NCBI GenBank assembly: GCA_963803755.1
Contig: CAWDNP010000001.1
Location: forward strand, 1-34,386
DNA from: CAVUPF01 sp963803755
GTDB taxonomy: Bacteria; Actinomycetota; Thermoleophilia; Solirubrobacterales; 70-9
Direction of reading: 5' to 3'
DNA length: 34,386 bases
Made by a program: the position numbers and the translations under genes. The notes under the pieces were generated by a model. The model saw only the letters and a program-made list of their open reading frames with translations, was not told where the DNA came from and ran no database searches. Within the stretch, counting starts at the first letter, position 1, and the number at the start of each line of letters is the position of its first letter. Below are positions 34,353 to 34,386 of the stretch, one piece after another.

Positions 34353-34386
34353 GTGCGCTTCTTTGACCGCATCGACCGCGAGGGGG
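34353..34386 (+). CDS. Possible start of a gene cut by the window end
   Basis: GTG 34353 opens MRFFDRIDREG to the last base with no stop. The N-terminus is too short to name a family. Supported only by the open frame and by divergence from the cold-shock gene. Confidence 0.3.
   Translation, partial: MRFFDRIDREG

Overview
The window is GC-rich bacterial chromosome with densely packed genes, many ATGA/GTGA/TGATG overlaps and frequent GTG/TTG starts. An actinobacterial-type integration host factor, an MCE-type YrbE/Mkl transporter cassette, a large MMPL/RND protein and several LAACG-type lipoproteins point to Actinomycetota, most likely class Thermoleophilia (Solirubrobacterales/Gaiellales-like). 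That placement is inference; there is no rRNA gene here. No tRNA, CRISPR array, insertion sequence or phage gene was seen.

Layout. (1) 1-3720, minus strand: the 5' part of metH behind a convincing SAM-I riboswitch, an aldehyde dehydrogenase with a perfect palindromic operator at its start, and a lipoprotein. (2) 3893-11201, plus strand: a long probable operon with two YrbE/MlaE permeases, an Mkl-type ATPase, an MMPL/RND protein, a membrane-anchored thioredoxin-fold protein, a B3/B4 tRNA-editing-like protein, an orphan coiled-coil protein and a small membrane protein. No MCE-domain protein is present. (3) 11198-14283: mihF, then a serine-palmitoyltransferase-like enzyme divergent from a YghO-like GNAT acyltransferase, together a candidate start of a sphingolipid (ceramide) pathway. 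(4) 14360-18017: a small protein, an AlkA-type glycosylase and a PAS-GAF-GGDEF-EAL cyclic-di-GMP protein. (5) 17980-21123: a ThiXYZ-like ABC importer divergent from an Rrf2 regulator. (6) 21145-21586: back-to-back remnants of an Stf0 sulfotransferase and a sulfatase, a gene-decay or deletion scar. (7) 21605-24152: a MoxR AAA+ ATPase and CoxE-like VWA protein, divergent from a small membrane protein. (8) 24202-27708: a lipoprotein, a cation/Ca2+ exchanger, Bcp peroxiredoxin and two small conserved proteins. (9) 27742-32062: an operator resembling the one before the aldehyde dehydrogenase, then acyl-CoA dehydrogenase, DUF2252 protein and MFS exporter. (10) 32059-34386: TypA/BipA, a strong hairpin, a cold-shock protein and the first codons of another gene.

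Two regulatory threads stand out. SAM probably controls metH through the riboswitch. A shared TetR-type palindrome (TTGRCTG-NN-CAGYCAA) ties the aldehyde dehydrogenase to the acyl-CoA dehydrogenase operon 25 kb away. Lipid handling recurs (MCE-type ABC, MMPL, candidate sphingolipid enzymes, acyl-CoA dehydrogenase).

At least fourteen single-base frameshifts interrupt otherwise well-conserved genes. Each is repaired by adding or removing one base, and several lie in homopolymers, so most are probably sequencing or assembly indels. Such genes are annotated as CDS with the frameshift stated.
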